From positions 6,138,001 to 6,202,000 of the forward strand of contig CP071493.1 in the NCBI GenBank assembly GCA_017354895.1: a stretch of DNA of 64,000 bases. The letters are read 5' to 3'. The DNA comes from Podospora comata. Its lineage: Eukaryota > Ascomycota > Sordariomycetes > Sordariales > Podosporaceae. Below are positions 48,647 to 59,350 of the stretch, one piece after another. A program made the translations under genes and the position numbers. The notes beneath the pieces are model-generated. The model made no database searches and was not told the DNA's origin. It saw only the letters and a list, made by a program, of their open reading frames with translations. Within the stretch, counting starts at the first letter, position 1, and every line of letters begins with the position of its first letter.

Positions 48647-48664
48647 GCCGGAGTATACTCCGGC
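48647..48664. promoter_or_regulatory. Perfect 18-bp palindrome with CGG-n8-CCG
   Basis: GCCGGAGTATACTCCGGC is its own reverse complement. Inside it, CGG and CCG half-sites face each other over 8 bp, the layout recognised by dimeric Zn2Cys6 fungal regulators. It is far from any mapped start codon. Confidence 0.45.
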
Positions 48665-48929
48665 GTTGTTCGCGGAGGCGATCTTACTGCCGTTGGGGGT
48701 TTTTGGACGGGGTTATCACTTTTCGCTGACAGGTACAAACCGAAGCTTGCTTTCGGGGCCACGGGGAAGGGAAAACGGGCATAAGCATTACCCTCCGAGG
48801 GTCGGAGATGATGGGTCAGAAAGGGGGGCGGGAGGCCATGCTCGGTAGAGAGAGCACCGACTGCATTTACCAACCGACTTACCGGACCAATGTCTGGTGT
48901 GAGGGAACTGTCGAAGGGAATAATCACTG

Positions 48930-48959
48930 AAGGACCGAAGACCGAAGTTTTCGGTCCTT
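48930..48959. repeat. Hairpin with two alternative stems
   Basis: Arms AAGGACCGAA (48930-48939) and TTCGGTCCTT (48950-48959) pair perfectly over a 10-nt loop. The loop contains a second GACCGAA that can pair with the same 3' arm, so two registers compete. Confidence 0.5.
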
Positions 48960-50179
48960 GGGTGAGGATAAGGGAGCACCTTGCCTATGTGGGGGACAGA
49001 TGGAGGGGGGGACCATGGTTGTTGATGAACCCCCTTTCATTTCTTTCATTGGCGGCGGCGTCAAGGGCAAGTCATGTCCTGTCGGCTGTGCCGGGTAGGG
49101 AATGTGCAATTGGCATACTTTCCCTTCGGGCCTACATACCTACAGGATCTAGCCTCGCCTGTGAGTGGTATCCCGGGCTGTGTTTGTTGAAGAATGTGGG
49201 TGAAGGTAACGGTTGTAGCGATGGCGTGCGTTGTCAACTTGAGACATGCAATGGTAGGGTCTTGGGGATGGTGGCTGTGTGGATAAAGGGGATGAATACA
49301 CATCCACAGCTTCGAGAAGGGGACAAGGAGTGAAGAGGTCGAGGGCCGGGCCGTGAGGTGCATGCTGCACTTGGATGATATCAGTGGAGGGTTTTTGAGG
49401 TGAAAACTCTGATCGATCAAGGCTGTTTGTCTGCAGGTGGAATGCAGCTACATGGTTATGGACACTTACAGAGAGCAAGCCACCGCGCCCGAAGAGGCAG
49501 TTACAGGCTACATTTGATGGCTGCTGAGCTTCGGGAAATATACCCGTCGGCCGTTGAGGCCGTTCGTCTGTTCTTTTCTTTTTTCTTGCTTTCTTCTTTT
49601 GGGAGGTTGTGGCGGTCTTACTTGCCTGCCTGATGTGAGCGGGAGAACAGTGGTATAATACACAAACAGGCCCCGGGAGACACTCGCCCGAAATTCCCGA
49701 AGTCAAGAAGCCAGTGGCCAGAGACTTGGGAACGGGCCACACAAAGAGACCCAGTAGGGAGGGAGGGAGCGAGGAAGGGAGCAGATAGGGCTTTTCAGAA
49801 ATAGGGGCTGGAAATCATGACGGTTGGTTTTGTGTGACTGTTTAACGGTATTGATGTTAGATTATGGTTGAGGGATTGTGGCTCAACCCCTGAGACCGGA
49901 CAGGTACAGTTCCGGATAGCAACATCACGTCGGACCGGGCGGTTGTGGCTTGGACGGACGGGGTGATGCGTAAAAGGGGAGAGAGGTTGTGATACAGGGC
50001 CACGTGGTGGTGCTGACACCGCAGAGGTGAGGAAAACAACAAGAACATGTTGTAGAAACAAGAAGAGCTGAAGATTGAGAGCATGACTAACAGTCTTTCC
50101 CGCCAACTCCAGCGAGAGCTGTCCTGAGCGATGAAGCTGTCTTGACCCACTGTGTGTATTTGCCCCTGAATGCCAAGCC

Positions 50180-50204
50180 CACAACACAACACAACACAAC
50201 ACAC
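50180..50204. repeat. (ACACA)n pentanucleotide repeat
   Basis: About four to five units of CACAA in tandem in non-coding sequence. Confidence 0.85.
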
Positions 50205-50289
50205 CTCCCCATGATCTCTTCCCATCAACAAGCTGTTGACGTCGGTGACCAACAATAACATGAACAAATCCCCTGGGTAAGTACATTCC

Positions 50290-50314
50290 AAAAAAAAAAA
50301 AAAAAAAAAAAAAA
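50290..50314. repeat. A25 tract
   Basis: Twenty-five consecutive A on the plus strand, the longest homopolymer in the window. No flanking duplication was seen. Confidence 0.95.
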
Positions 50315-51675
50315 CAAGACGCGTCACACCGTCCCAAAACAGCCACTTTTCTCCCTCGTCTGTTGTGTAGCCCCGAAGCCCGTTCCCGAGTTCGTAGAAG
50401 TAATCCAACAAAACAAAAACACTCCGGCCCGCCTATATCTCGTCCTACAAACAACAGCGCCCTGGAACGGGAACATTGCACAACATCCGGACTGTACCGA
50501 AGTGTACCTAGCAGTAACTACCACTTGTCCTAACACAGTATACCTGATGTCTGTAGTGGTAAAGTTGCTGTATCACAGAGCCCCCGTTTTCCCATCTCCG
50601 TCGCTCGGTATAAGTGGGTACCTTGTTAGGAGCGAGTCCAAAGAGCCCGATCGTCGTATGTTTTATGTTTTTGATTGGTATTCGGTCAAGTAGATAGGTG
50701 GCGTCAGCCCTACCCGTAAGCCCCTCCCGTAATGTCTGCCTATTGATCGCTGTTGCTTGTGGATGATCGTATGCTTCTGCCGTCATACCTACAACTACCG
50801 GAGCTGCCGGCAAGCTCGGGAGTTGGAGTTGAAAGGGAGCGGGATGTGAGTTTGGTCGGCGGAAATTCACCGAGTCCGAGGTGGACGGACGGGCTGGCTG
50901 TGTATTGTCATAATACCTTACTGTTGGAAGACCGCAAAATGGGAAGTGGCGGTGTTAGAATTGGGGAGGGGACTGCTCTTGAAGAGACAGTGGGGGAAGG
51001 AGGTTAAGTGGGCTAGATGATGGGACTTTTCGAAGAAGAAATGGTGGAACGTATGCTGTGTGACTGCAAATGATATGTGCCTGGGTGCTTATGCTCCATG
51101 GTGGACTGTTTGCTGGTCAGGCAAATGGGCTCAGGTAAAGGGTCCGGCTTGGTGGAAGTGAGCAATTCTGAGATGGTGCAGTCGGAGAAAGCCAATGAAG
51201 CCTGACTGTCGGTAGTGATAGATGTCCAGTTTAATCAGCAAGTTGGCCTGCTGTGTTGTGCTCTATCCCGTGGCTTGTTTGTTTATTGATGACAATCGGA
51301 GAGGACTTAACCCCTGAATGGATAGCGGCCCATAGCAGCATATGGCCATTCACCTAGGACAGTTGAAGAGCAGAAGTTTGATAGTAGTCACCTTGATGGA
51401 CACAACATCGGGCAGTCACGAGACTGTAAACGACCATGACTTCAATCCCAACACATGAACACAAAACTTGTATCATTACATCTGTAAATACGCCTTCAAC
51501 ACCCATCATAGCCAACAGAAGCCCCCATCATCATAATATTTACTTCTTTCTATTTCTTCGACTCGCTTGCTTTTGTTTCCCTACTCCCATCCTCTAAATA
51601 TCACATGTCAAGAAAGCAAAGCCAACCACCACCTTCAACTACCAACCCCAACACCACTACCACCCCGTCATCCCT

Positions 51676-54600
51676 TTACAAAACAATCGCCAACTCCCCC
51701 CTATCAACCCCCTCCTCCGCCAAATTAGGATAATACGGCACCATCGCATCCGCAGCCTGCACATACGCATCATTATACAACCTCCAATACGGCGTCCTCA
51801 CCTTCCTCGCTGGATGGAAAAGCCCAGCCCAGACATAATTCAGCACCAACCCCGGCCCCACCGCCATCCTCACCGCTTCAATCGCTTCGACAATCCTGTC
51901 AATGACATGCGGGCTCGTCTCAAACAGATTAGGATACAGCAAGTTCAGCAAGTGAACCATGGCATCTTCACACCCCAACCCTACCACGCCCAGCGCAATA
52001 TGCTTGACGACTGAAGCGGCAGTTTGCCGATGGACTTGGTCACGGTCGATGAGGGCATCCTCCAAGAGGGGTGTAACAGCGTAGACGTAGTCCTTGGCCA
52101 TTTCGCCGATATACTCAAAGAGGAAAGAGAGCGACTTGAGAACACCGTTCTGGACGTTGAGTTCCGGCACCCGGTACTCGTTCATCAAGGCGGGGAGGAC
52201 AGTGAAAGGAGCGCAAGTCTCGGCAACGATACCAATGGCAACGGCGGTATTGACACGTGACTGACGCTCCTGCACTCTGAGGTTGTTAAGAAGGGTGGCC
52301 AACACATCCTGGGGGCCGATGGCTTTGGCGATGAAGCCGAACGTGTTGTTGGCCGCGCGACGGATGCCCTTTTTGTGGGCTTTGAGCATATCCAACAGCT
52401 CAAAGCAGATTCTCATCCACTCGCGGGCGTTGACACTTTCCGGTCCGCGGTCGGCGATACGGCCGACCAGGTCAATGGTGTTTTCCTGGACTTTCTCATG
52501 TCGGTTGCGCAGGATGGGTGTGAGGCGTGGCAAGAGGTCCTTGATGGGTGGCTGCATTTGGCTGATGCCCACCACAGTCACAATGGACCTCAGAGCACCA
52601 AGGATGGAGCCGAGAACTTCAGGATATTCTTCACCGAGGTATTCGTAAAGAACAACACCGAGCTTGCCCATCAAAGCGTCTTCGCCGCATTGCTTCATCA
52701 CCATGGCAATTCTGGAAACAAGATCAGCAGCTTGCTGGCGAACTGTGGCAGACTTGTTGTTGAGACGCCAGAGAATTGTGCTGACGATCTGGGGGAGGTA
52801 TGGCTTGCAGCGAGTGCCCAGAGCATTGACCACGGAGCCAAAACCGTTGAGCATGATAATGTCTTCAACGCTTTGCTCTTGGAAGGCGTGCAGGATACCA
52901 TCGACAAGTCTCTCTTCCAACCGCTCGCCAATGTCTGCCGCACCCAGAGAGGCTACTATCTTCTCCACTGTCTCAACAGTCATTTTCCGGTAGGCTTCGC
53001 TTTCGTCCTTGAGGTTGACCACGATTCTCTCGAGAATCTCACTGACACCGACCTTTTGACCGATATCGACCGTGGTCTCAACCACTTGACGGTAGTTGCG
53101 CTTATCCAAAGCCATGCGCCGTACCCAGAAGCTCTTAAAGAAGTCGTCCAACACATGTTCCTTGAGATAACCAGCTGTGACACCATCCGTCGCGGCGCAC
53201 TGAGAAATGACCTTGAGCACGACCTTCTTCATCTCCTCATCTGGCGAGGCAAACTCTCGCAAGAGAATCTCCATAATCTGACTTGTGTAGTAGTTTGCGT
53301 AGTCCTCGTCCATGAGGGGGATAATGTAGCCGACGGCCTTGAGGAACCCCGCCAGGCCCTTGCCTCGTTGCTTGCGAGCTCCCGTCCACAGGGGATTGAG
53401 GATATCATCGAAGCTCTCAATACCATATGGGTTGGAGGCTTCGGCAAGAGCAGCAATGGCCAAACTGGTGACTGTCCGTACCTTGGTCTGCTCATCGTTG
53501 AGGTTGGGCCCAATGCAGTCTACGAGCTGCTTCAGGTGTGGCAACACTGCACAGCCCATCAAGATGGGAATCTGCTGGACAATCTTCACACCGGTATGGC
53601 GCGCCTGCCACGACTTCTTGCTGCGGCACACGGCTCCCAAGAATGGCAGCAGGGCCGGAATACCCAAGGCCGAGGCCACCACAGCAAACGCTCTGGCAGT
53701 TGTGTTTCGTACGTATTCATCTACGTGATCGATATCGGGCCGCATGACACTGATCATGGTCGCGAGACCAGCGGCTTTGCTGAGGTTAGAAATAATCTCG
53801 CGACCTTCGACTCGTGCATAATAGTCCTGGTCAATGAGCAATGGCTCAATGACGACCAAGATCTTGTGGACATAGGGCCGAACCATATCATCCAGCTTGT
53901 AAAGGATACGGTCAATAACCTTGACAAGAAGATGGCGTTCCTGGTCCTCAAGGGTCTTCTCCATGAGTAGCGGGAGAATCTGGTTGAAGAGGGGTCCGGC
54001 ACCGAAGTTTCGAGCATTATCTGTAAGCTGCCTGAGTGCAGTCTTCCTCATCGGGGGAGTACCGTTCTTGACCTTCAACAACAGGCGCATGATCTTCCTC
54101 TCCTTCAGCTCTTCGACAGTCAGATCGTCTTCGTTGGACCCGTCTGTGAGCTTGCCAAAGTACGCCATGTCCTCAGGCTTGAAAAACTGAAGATCACCAA
54201 CACCGGGGATTTCCCTTGGAACTGCTTGCCCAGAGAGACGTGTGCTCTCAGGATCCTGCATCATGAAGCCTGTCTGTGGTGTTGGTGGCACTGCCAGCTT
54301 GTGCGTGGGCGCCCGGGTAGGGGCATATCCCGGGGGAGGCTCGAGAATCTTGTATCCCTCGTCAGGACCAGGAAGCATAGCGTCGAGCTCCTCATCGCTG
54401 AGTGGCATGTACCGGCCGGCATCGGGGCCGAACGCAGTGGGGGGCAGAACAGCAGTTTGTGTAGGGTGCATCGGAGTGGCGAGACCAATGTTTCCAACGG
54501 GGGTGGCAGACGGCGCTTGATCCCATCTTGACTTCTTCTTTGCTTCTACTACAGTTCCATCAGCGCCAAGAACGGGCACAGAAGGTGCCTGATCCCAGCG

Positions 54601-55350
54601 CGAGCGCTTCTTGGGCTCTGCGGCTGCTGGGGCAGCCTCGGCGTCTGTAGTAGCAACATCCCATCTCTTTTTGCGCTTGCGGCCGGCGGCTGCTGCCTCG
54701 GTCGAACCGGCATCACCGTTCTCCTTGTTTCCGGCCTCCTCAATCTGGAGTGTAGGCTTATGTTCTTCAGTGGGACCGTCCTTCATCTTCTGTTCGATAG
54801 CTCGGCGCACGCGCTCCTCCTCACGCTCAATCTCGCGACTCTCCATAATCTCGCGATAGCTCATTCCATCCTCAGCAGCGGCAGCCTGGCGATTGGCGGC
54901 GAAGGGGTCGGCGCGGGTAGGGGTCAAAACGCGATCAAATCGACGCTTCTGGTAATCGGTTTCGCGATCTGTGATGCGGTTGCTCTTCTCGCCACGACCG
55001 GCGAGAATGTCGTCTTCTTCCACTCCATTTCCACGCGCAAACTCATCTATCTGGGCACGGGTAGCAGTGTACTGTCCGACGAGGCGGCGTGAGCTATCGG
55101 CGTCGGCCATGTCCTCATCGTCGTCGCCATCTTGAGCGGGGAGGGAGGTGTGATAGCCTGCAAACTTGTCGGCGCCGTTGGCACTTCGATCGTAGAGGTC
55201 GGTATCCCAGGCCTCATTAAGGCTGGCCTTGGTCGACGAGTCAGCACGCTGATTGGCCGGGTCGAAGGTCTTTGAACCTTTTTTCGCAGCGGCAGCCGCG
55301 TTTCGCTCGGCCTGGAGCTTGCGAATCTGATCAAATTCCGCGTCCGACAT
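51676..55350 (-). CDS. SF3B1: Splicing factor 3B subunit 1 (U2 snRNP)
   Basis: One exon of 1,224 codons starts at the ATG at 55350 ([13 protein letters not shown]). The in-frame sequence just upstream has no ATG. The N-terminal third is unstructured. It holds three UHM-ligand-type motifs around Trp, [18 protein letters not shown] and [10 protein letters not shown], of the kind bound by U2AF65, followed by the p14-binding region. The remainder, about residues 420-1224, is the HEAT-repeat superhelix, with highly conserved stretches such as [20 protein letters not shown]. The protein clamps the branch-point helix in U2 snRNP and the A complex in the nucleus. It is slightly shorter than human SF3B1 (1,304 aa). 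A gene this long with no intron stands out beside its intron-rich neighbours. Confidence 0.96.
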   Translation of the reverse strand: MSDAEFDQIRKLQAERNAAAAAKKGSKTFDPANQRADSSTKASLNEAWDTDLYDRSANGADKFAGYHTSLPAQDGDDDEDMADADSSRRLVGQYTATRAQIDEFARGNGVEEDDILAGRGEKSNRITDRETDYQKRRFDRVLTPTRADPFAANRQAAAAEDGMSYREIMESREIEREEERVRRAIEQKMKDGPTEEHKPTLQIEEAGNKENGDAGSTEAAAAGRKRKKRWDVATTDAEAAPAAAEPKKRSRWDQAPSVPVLGADGTVVEAKKKSRWDQAPSATPVGNIGLATPMHPTQTAVLPPTAFGPDAGRYMPLSDEELDAMLPGPDEGYKILEPPPGYAPTRAPTHKLAVPPTPQTGFMMQDPESTRLSGQAVPREIPGVGDLQFFKPEDMAYFGKLTDGSNEDDLTVEELKERKIMRLLLKVKNGTPPMRKTALRQLTDNARNFGAGPLFNQILPLLMEKTLEDQERHLLVKVIDRILYKLDDMVRPYVHKILVVIEPLLIDQDYYARVEGREIISNLSKAAGLATMISVMRPDIDHVDEYVRNTTARAFAVVASALGIPALLPFLGAVCRSKKSWQARHTGVKIVQQIPILMGCAVLPHLKQLVDCIGPNLNDEQTKVRTVTSLAIAALAEASNPYGIESFDDILNPLWTGARKQRGKGLAGFLKAVGYIIPLMDEDYANYYTSQIMEILLREFASPDEEMKKVVLKVISQCAATDGVTAGYLKEHVLDDFFKSFWVRRMALDKRNYRQVVETTVDIGQKVGVSEILERIVVNLKDESEAYRKMTVETVEKIVASLGAADIGERLEERLVDGILHAFQEQSVEDIIMLNGFGSVVNALGTRCKPYLPQIVSTILWRLNNKSATVRQQAADLVSRIAMVMKQCGEDALMGKLGVVLYEYLGEEYPEVLGSILGALRSIVTVVGISQMQPPIKDLLPRLTPILRNRHEKVQENTIDLVGRIADRGPESVNAREWMRICFELLDMLKAHKKGIRRAANNTFGFIAKAIGPQDVLATLLNNLRVQERQSRVNTAVAIGIVAETCAPFTVLPALMNEYRVPELNVQNGVLKSLSFLFEYIGEMAKDYVYAVTPLLEDALIDRDQVHRQTAASVVKHIALGVVGLGCEDAMVHLLNLLYPNLFETSPHVIDRIVEAIEAVRMAVGPGLVLNYVWAGLFHPARKVRTPYWRLYNDAYVQAADAMVPYYPNLAEEGVDRGELAIVL

Positions 55351-55851
55351 GGTACTGCTGCCCACACGGCACTGTGCTCATCCCATTCGGGTAGGTTGTT
55401 GTTGAAGTGAGGAAGTAAGTGACGACGCGATCGGTAGTGGATGGCTCGTTCGTTCTTGGGGCGATGGGGAGGGAGTATCGCGATGGCGGTCGTTGTTGGA
55501 TGGACGTTGAACGTGGGTCAGGACGTGGACGTGGACGTGCGGGTGAGACTGGATCGTGGATGGAGCAAGCACTTTGCCTTGTTGAAATTTTGGCGGCAAC
55601 CGCAGCCGCAGGCCAAGAGCGAGCCGCGCTAAGATCTTGGCAGCAGATCGCTGTTACATAAGCTGGTCTAGGCTCACAACCTCACTTTACTTCACTGGGG
55701 CATTGGAGCTCCAATTCATCAACCGCGACTCGATTTCTTTACAAGTGCTGGGTGCTGTGGCCCATTGTGTTACAACTAAAGCGATGGAGATTTGTTCGAC
55801 TTGAATTCTTTTTCTTCTTTTCGTTTTCGTTTCGTTCTCTTCGTACCTACG
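55351..55851. promoter_or_regulatory. Bidirectional promoter, SF3B1 / UBE3D-like
   Basis: SF3B1 (minus) and the E3 gene (plus) diverge across 501 bp. The segment contains a palindromic double CCAAT box at 55702-55715 and a pyrimidine-rich leader before the plus-strand gene. No coding frame is supported. Confidence 0.55.
55702..55715. promoter_or_regulatory. Palindromic double CCAAT box
   Basis: ATTGGAGCTCCAAT is a perfect 14-bp palindrome made of two CCAAT boxes facing away from each other. CCAAT is bound by the fungal HAP/CBC complex. Its position, 137 bp before one start codon and 352 bp before the other, suits a shared promoter. Confidence 0.5.
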
Positions 55852-57387
55852 ATGTCATCTTCCAGTCGCTGCTCGCTTTACGCAGAGCTGCTAGCCAATA
55901 TCCGCCAAATTTCACTGGTCGCTTCTCTCACATCGCCCAGTGATGCCTCCACCAGAGTTGCTGTGGCTGCTGACGGAAGCACCATCGAGTTGACACATCA
56001 TGGCGAGGTTCACAAAATCAGTTTGCCTGCCAAGATACCTCTTGGCAGTACACTCCTTCCCATCGATCAGAGGCAAAACGGGACCACGGCTCTGTCATGG
56101 CGATTGCCACTTGATGGCACGGTTCCCCAACCGCATCTCTCTTCTGATACCCCCGCCTGGTCAGCGACAGACTTCGACGTCGGCGCCCAGGTCGCTTGCA
56201 GGAATTGCAATACCGTCGTTGTGGAGGAGGGTACAGTAAAGGTCTGGAAAGACTTGCCAAGTGAGAACTGGGCCGAGATGATGGAATTCTGGCATTGTCA
56301 CAAGCCGGATCACCATCATGAGGATGGACACGAGCACGGGCATTCCCGTGATGAGCACTTTGGCAAGGCAGATGAAAAGAGCCTGGCTGCTCGAGGCTAT
56401 GGGGCTTCGTCCATCATCTCAGCTCAACCAGGTGTCGGTTTTGTTGACTTGACAACGATCCTCTTTACCGAACGCGATTGCCAGAATATCACGGTAAGTT
56501 CTTGACATGACAGCATGAGTATGTGTTTGTGTGGGTATGAAGAAGGTAACCCGGCCGGCTTTGCCTCCCAATGGCGTGGTTACCGATACAAGTGCCCTAG
56601 ATGAAGCAACTATCGTTCAACCTGTTCAACAGAAACCACTGGATTATTTACGAACCTCCTTAACAGGACGGATTGTTTATTTCTGGTGGTGAACGAACCT
56701 CTGCATTTCACCGGGTGATTCATAAGTCGAGAATATCCCGGGATACCACGAGGGACATGCCATTCCCATTCTCGTTTCGTTCATAGCCAGTCGGCCAGTA
56801 GCTGACACACATGTATCTAGTACTCAAACTCAGCCTTTGAGCAAGGGTCATTAAATAGACAAGATCTGCCATTGACCAACAACCGCAGCTTGAATGTTTT
56901 TTGCTCTTCCTGCCACTCTCAACTCGGCTTCTACGTCTTTCGGACATCAGCTGTCACCCTTCTGAAGTGGCAGGTGTCTTGCAAGTCCGCATCTGGTTCA
57001 GCACCAGGCATCACTGAGTGCCTGGCCGCGACTATCATCTCCACCATCTCGCGATCTGCCTCGTCAAAGTCGCTCATCTTGCCCATTAATGAGACAGAAT
57101 CGGAAGTCAAACAAACGGTGATTTACGCGTGGGTGCTCAACGCTAATATTGTGTACTCATCGAGTAATGGGGCGTTGGGAAGACCAGCTATCAAGCTGTT
57201 GTATCAGAAGATACCGCGAGAGGAAGCGGACAAGATGTTGGAGGCGGTGACGTGTGAGGCGCAGGAGATCAACCTGCCGGCGATCGCTATTGAGAAGGTG
57301 GTCGAGCATTTGGATGAGAGTAACTGGTTGCTACCGGAGAAGGAAAGGGTGTTTAGGGAGTGGAGGGTGGGGTTGTTGACGAGATGA
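55852..57387 (+). CDS. UBE3D: HECT-like E3 ubiquitin ligase (UBE3D family)
   Basis: Two exons (55852-56493 and 56821-57387) give 402 aa. The intron, 56494-56820, is 327 nt, far longer than others here. I set its end so that CQNIT is joined to YSNSAFEQGS in frame, which restores a continuous family-like segment up to NNRSLNVFCSSCHSQLGFY. The N-terminal half contains ACRNCNTVVV and LPSENWAEMMEFWHCHKPD, then a His-rich stretch. The C-terminal half holds CSSCHSQLGFY, AVTLLKWQV, and PAIAIEKVVEHLDESNWLLP. These are marks of the UBE3D/HECT_2 family (E2-binding, Ipa1 in yeast). Such proteins have been tied to E2 binding and to mRNA 3'-end factors. A middle exon inside the long intron cannot be excluded. 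Confidence 0.82.
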
Positions 57388-57630
57388 TTTGATGGATCAT
57401 TAGCAAACGAAAAAGAGCGCCCCGTTATACCATTACGCCATGCCACCAGTTGAAAGCTCCTCAAAACACTCAGCAACTGTATTCCCAGGTGTGCCGCATT
57501 GTGTGTCATCCAAATATTATGTAACTACACCCAGACGCTCCTGCGTGTTCTATTCCAAGTTAAACGAGCAGGCGAAGTCGCTGAAAATACCATCCTACAT
57601 CCCGTTGTATCGTACACCACTCTCCCCTCA

Positions 57631-58964
57631 TCATTGACTTCCCCTCGCCTTTATCCTCTTACTCACCCTTCTGGTCGTCGTACTCGTCGTCGAAACCTGC
57701 GACACCTGCGAGCTAAGCGTCAACCCATCCATTACATCCTCCATTTTGACATCTTCATCCCTTTGCTGCGACTCCTCCTCCTCGACAGCCTTTCTTTTTC
57801 TCGTGCTCGAAACCGTCAACTCCTCATTTTTCACCACTCTTGCCACTTCTTGCTTTACCACCTTCTCCTTCTTCACAACCACGTCGGCATTTTCCTTGTC
57901 CTCTTCTTCTTCTTTCTTCCCCTTCTTTCCTGTCTTCGCCTGCTCAGCAAACGACTTGAGGTTAGCAGTGAAAAGAACACTCTGCGCCCAACCCGCGTAC
58001 TCCCCCCAGATGTTCCTGAAATGATCCCCTACACTCTCATACATCCCCTTTGTAAAAGTTTTGCTTTTGGACTTTCCACCGAAATTGTAATCTCGCTGCG
58101 CGATCTGCCAGACGTGCGTATCGATTGGAACAGATTCCCACCACCCCAACCCCATCAAACAAACACAATCAGACACTTTGGGTCCAACACCTGTTAGTTC
58201 AAGCAATGCCTCATGTGCCTTGCGATAAGTGGGCTTCTCCCCAGGTTGAAACTTGGGGTTATCCGCTGGTGGTACGGCCGGGTTGCGAATTTGATCCAAC
58301 CACCCTTCTGGTCGTTGCCGAGATATGATTTGCGCGGTATCGGCGATGTATTTGGCGCGGTAGCCAAATCCGAGAGAGCGGAGGTGGGATTCAACCTCTG
58401 GTCCGGAGAGGGCTTCTGGTGAGGGGAAGTCATGGAAGGGTTCCCCTGATATAGTGGTGATGTAAGGGCCGTAGTGGAGGCAGAGGTTGTTCACCATGGA
58501 GCTGATTCGGGAGATGTTGTTGTTGGAGCTGCAGATGAAGGAGATGAGGGTTTCCCAGGCGTCTTGGTTTAAAATGCGGATGCCGGTGAAGGAGGAGCAG
58601 CGCCGAGCGAAGTTGGGGTCGGTGGTGGACCATTGGGTGTAGAGCTGGGTGAGTGGAACGCCGAGGGAGAGGTAGGACTGTAAGAGGGGGAGGGTGGTTT
58701 CATGTGGGGGTGGGTTGATGGCGGGGAGGGTGGATTTGTATGAGAGATGAGTTGGGGATTGGGTCAGGGTGATGAGGCGGTTGGAGAGGACGCAGTGCCA
58801 TTCATTGTTTATTTTACGCCAGCGGAAGGATTCTAAAGGGGGTATGAGTATGGTGGTGATGAAGTGGATGGATGAGAGCGGTGATACATACGTCCACAGC
58901 GAAGGGTTGTGTCGAGACAGAGCTCGGCTAGGCTCAGGGGTAATTTTCGCCATTCGGAGGCCAT
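57631..58964 (-). CDS. OGG1: 8-oxoguanine DNA glycosylase
   Basis: Two exons on the minus strand (58964-58892 and 58832-57631) give 424 aa. The short first exon starts at ATG 58964 and reads MASEWRKLPLSLAELCLDTT, then RCG; splicing yields RCGQSFRWRKI, the conserved N-terminal motif of OGG1. The frame that runs unspliced through the intron is not the real N-terminus. The helix-hairpin-helix/GPD domain carries LTGVGPKVSDC with catalytic Lys243 and VPIDTHVW with catalytic Asp262, matching human Lys249 and Asp268. The enzyme removes 8-oxoguanine opposite C and nicks the strand by beta-elimination. After about residue 335 comes a Lys/Glu-rich tail ending in KRIKARG, probably nuclear targeting; it is longer than in animal OGG1. 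Confidence 0.95.
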
Positions 58965-59350
58965 TGTGAGATGGTAGATTGCTCCACTGAGCTACAGTAA
59001 GGGATGAATGAGAGTTTTGGACTGAAAAGTGAGGAATATTCAAAGAACCTCAGGAGGGAGCTTTGAATAGAGATGTACCAAGCTCGCACTGCCTACCTGC
59101 CTGCCTGCCTGGAGATGTTGCTGGTTGAGGAACCAGGGGCAACTGCAATTGGAGCTAGGCCCCACTCGGCTTAGTGCAGTGTGCCAAGCATCCGCATGGT
59201 CCAGGTTCGCCATCCCAAAAAAGTTCCAGCCTCGCGACAACCTTTGAGACTGACTTGACGACTCGCATCACAGCTTTTTTCGGCAACCATTTTTACCGAA
59301 AGTCCTGCACCCAAACATCCAATTCTGGTTTACCGGGACTGGCAGCAGAG
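58965..59350. promoter_or_regulatory. Bidirectional promoter, OGG1 / U2AF65
   Basis: The two genes diverge across 386 bp. A CTGCC-type tetranucleotide run (CCTGCCTGCCTGCC) lies near 59093-59111. I see no clear TATA box. Confidence 0.5.

Larger units (their letters stand above)
42317..51675. other. Gene-poor region downstream of the FlbC-like gene
   Basis: About 9.4 kb without a supportable gene. Open frames reach about 230 codons but have no domain, overlap on opposite strands and are often interrupted by homopolymers. The first several hundred bases probably hold the transcription-factor 3' UTR. Sub-features listed separately are A and T tracts, a pentanucleotide repeat, a CRE-like palindrome, an 18-bp palindrome and a hairpin. 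A 12-nt unit (CTCGTCGGTAGC) is duplicated at 48111-48134. No mobile-element signature is visible. Confidence 0.6.

Noticed and set aside
45876-50314. A-tracts as poly(A) tails of retroposed elements
   Set aside because: No target-site duplications, internal promoter boxes or reverse-transcriptase remnants were found next to them.
49149-50481. Minus-strand open frames of about 180-230 codons
   Set aside because: They cross an A25/T25 tract giving poly-Phe, overlap each other in different frames and show no domain.
58970-58995. tRNA-like A-box on the minus strand (TAGCTCAGTGG)
   Set aside because: No matching B box or acceptor stem; the segment is the leader just upstream of the OGG1 start codon.
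58965-59043. In-frame upstream extension of the OGG1 main exon as the start
   Set aside because: It reads through the intron and gives an N-terminus unlike OGG1, whereas the spliced exon at 58892-58964 restores the conserved one.
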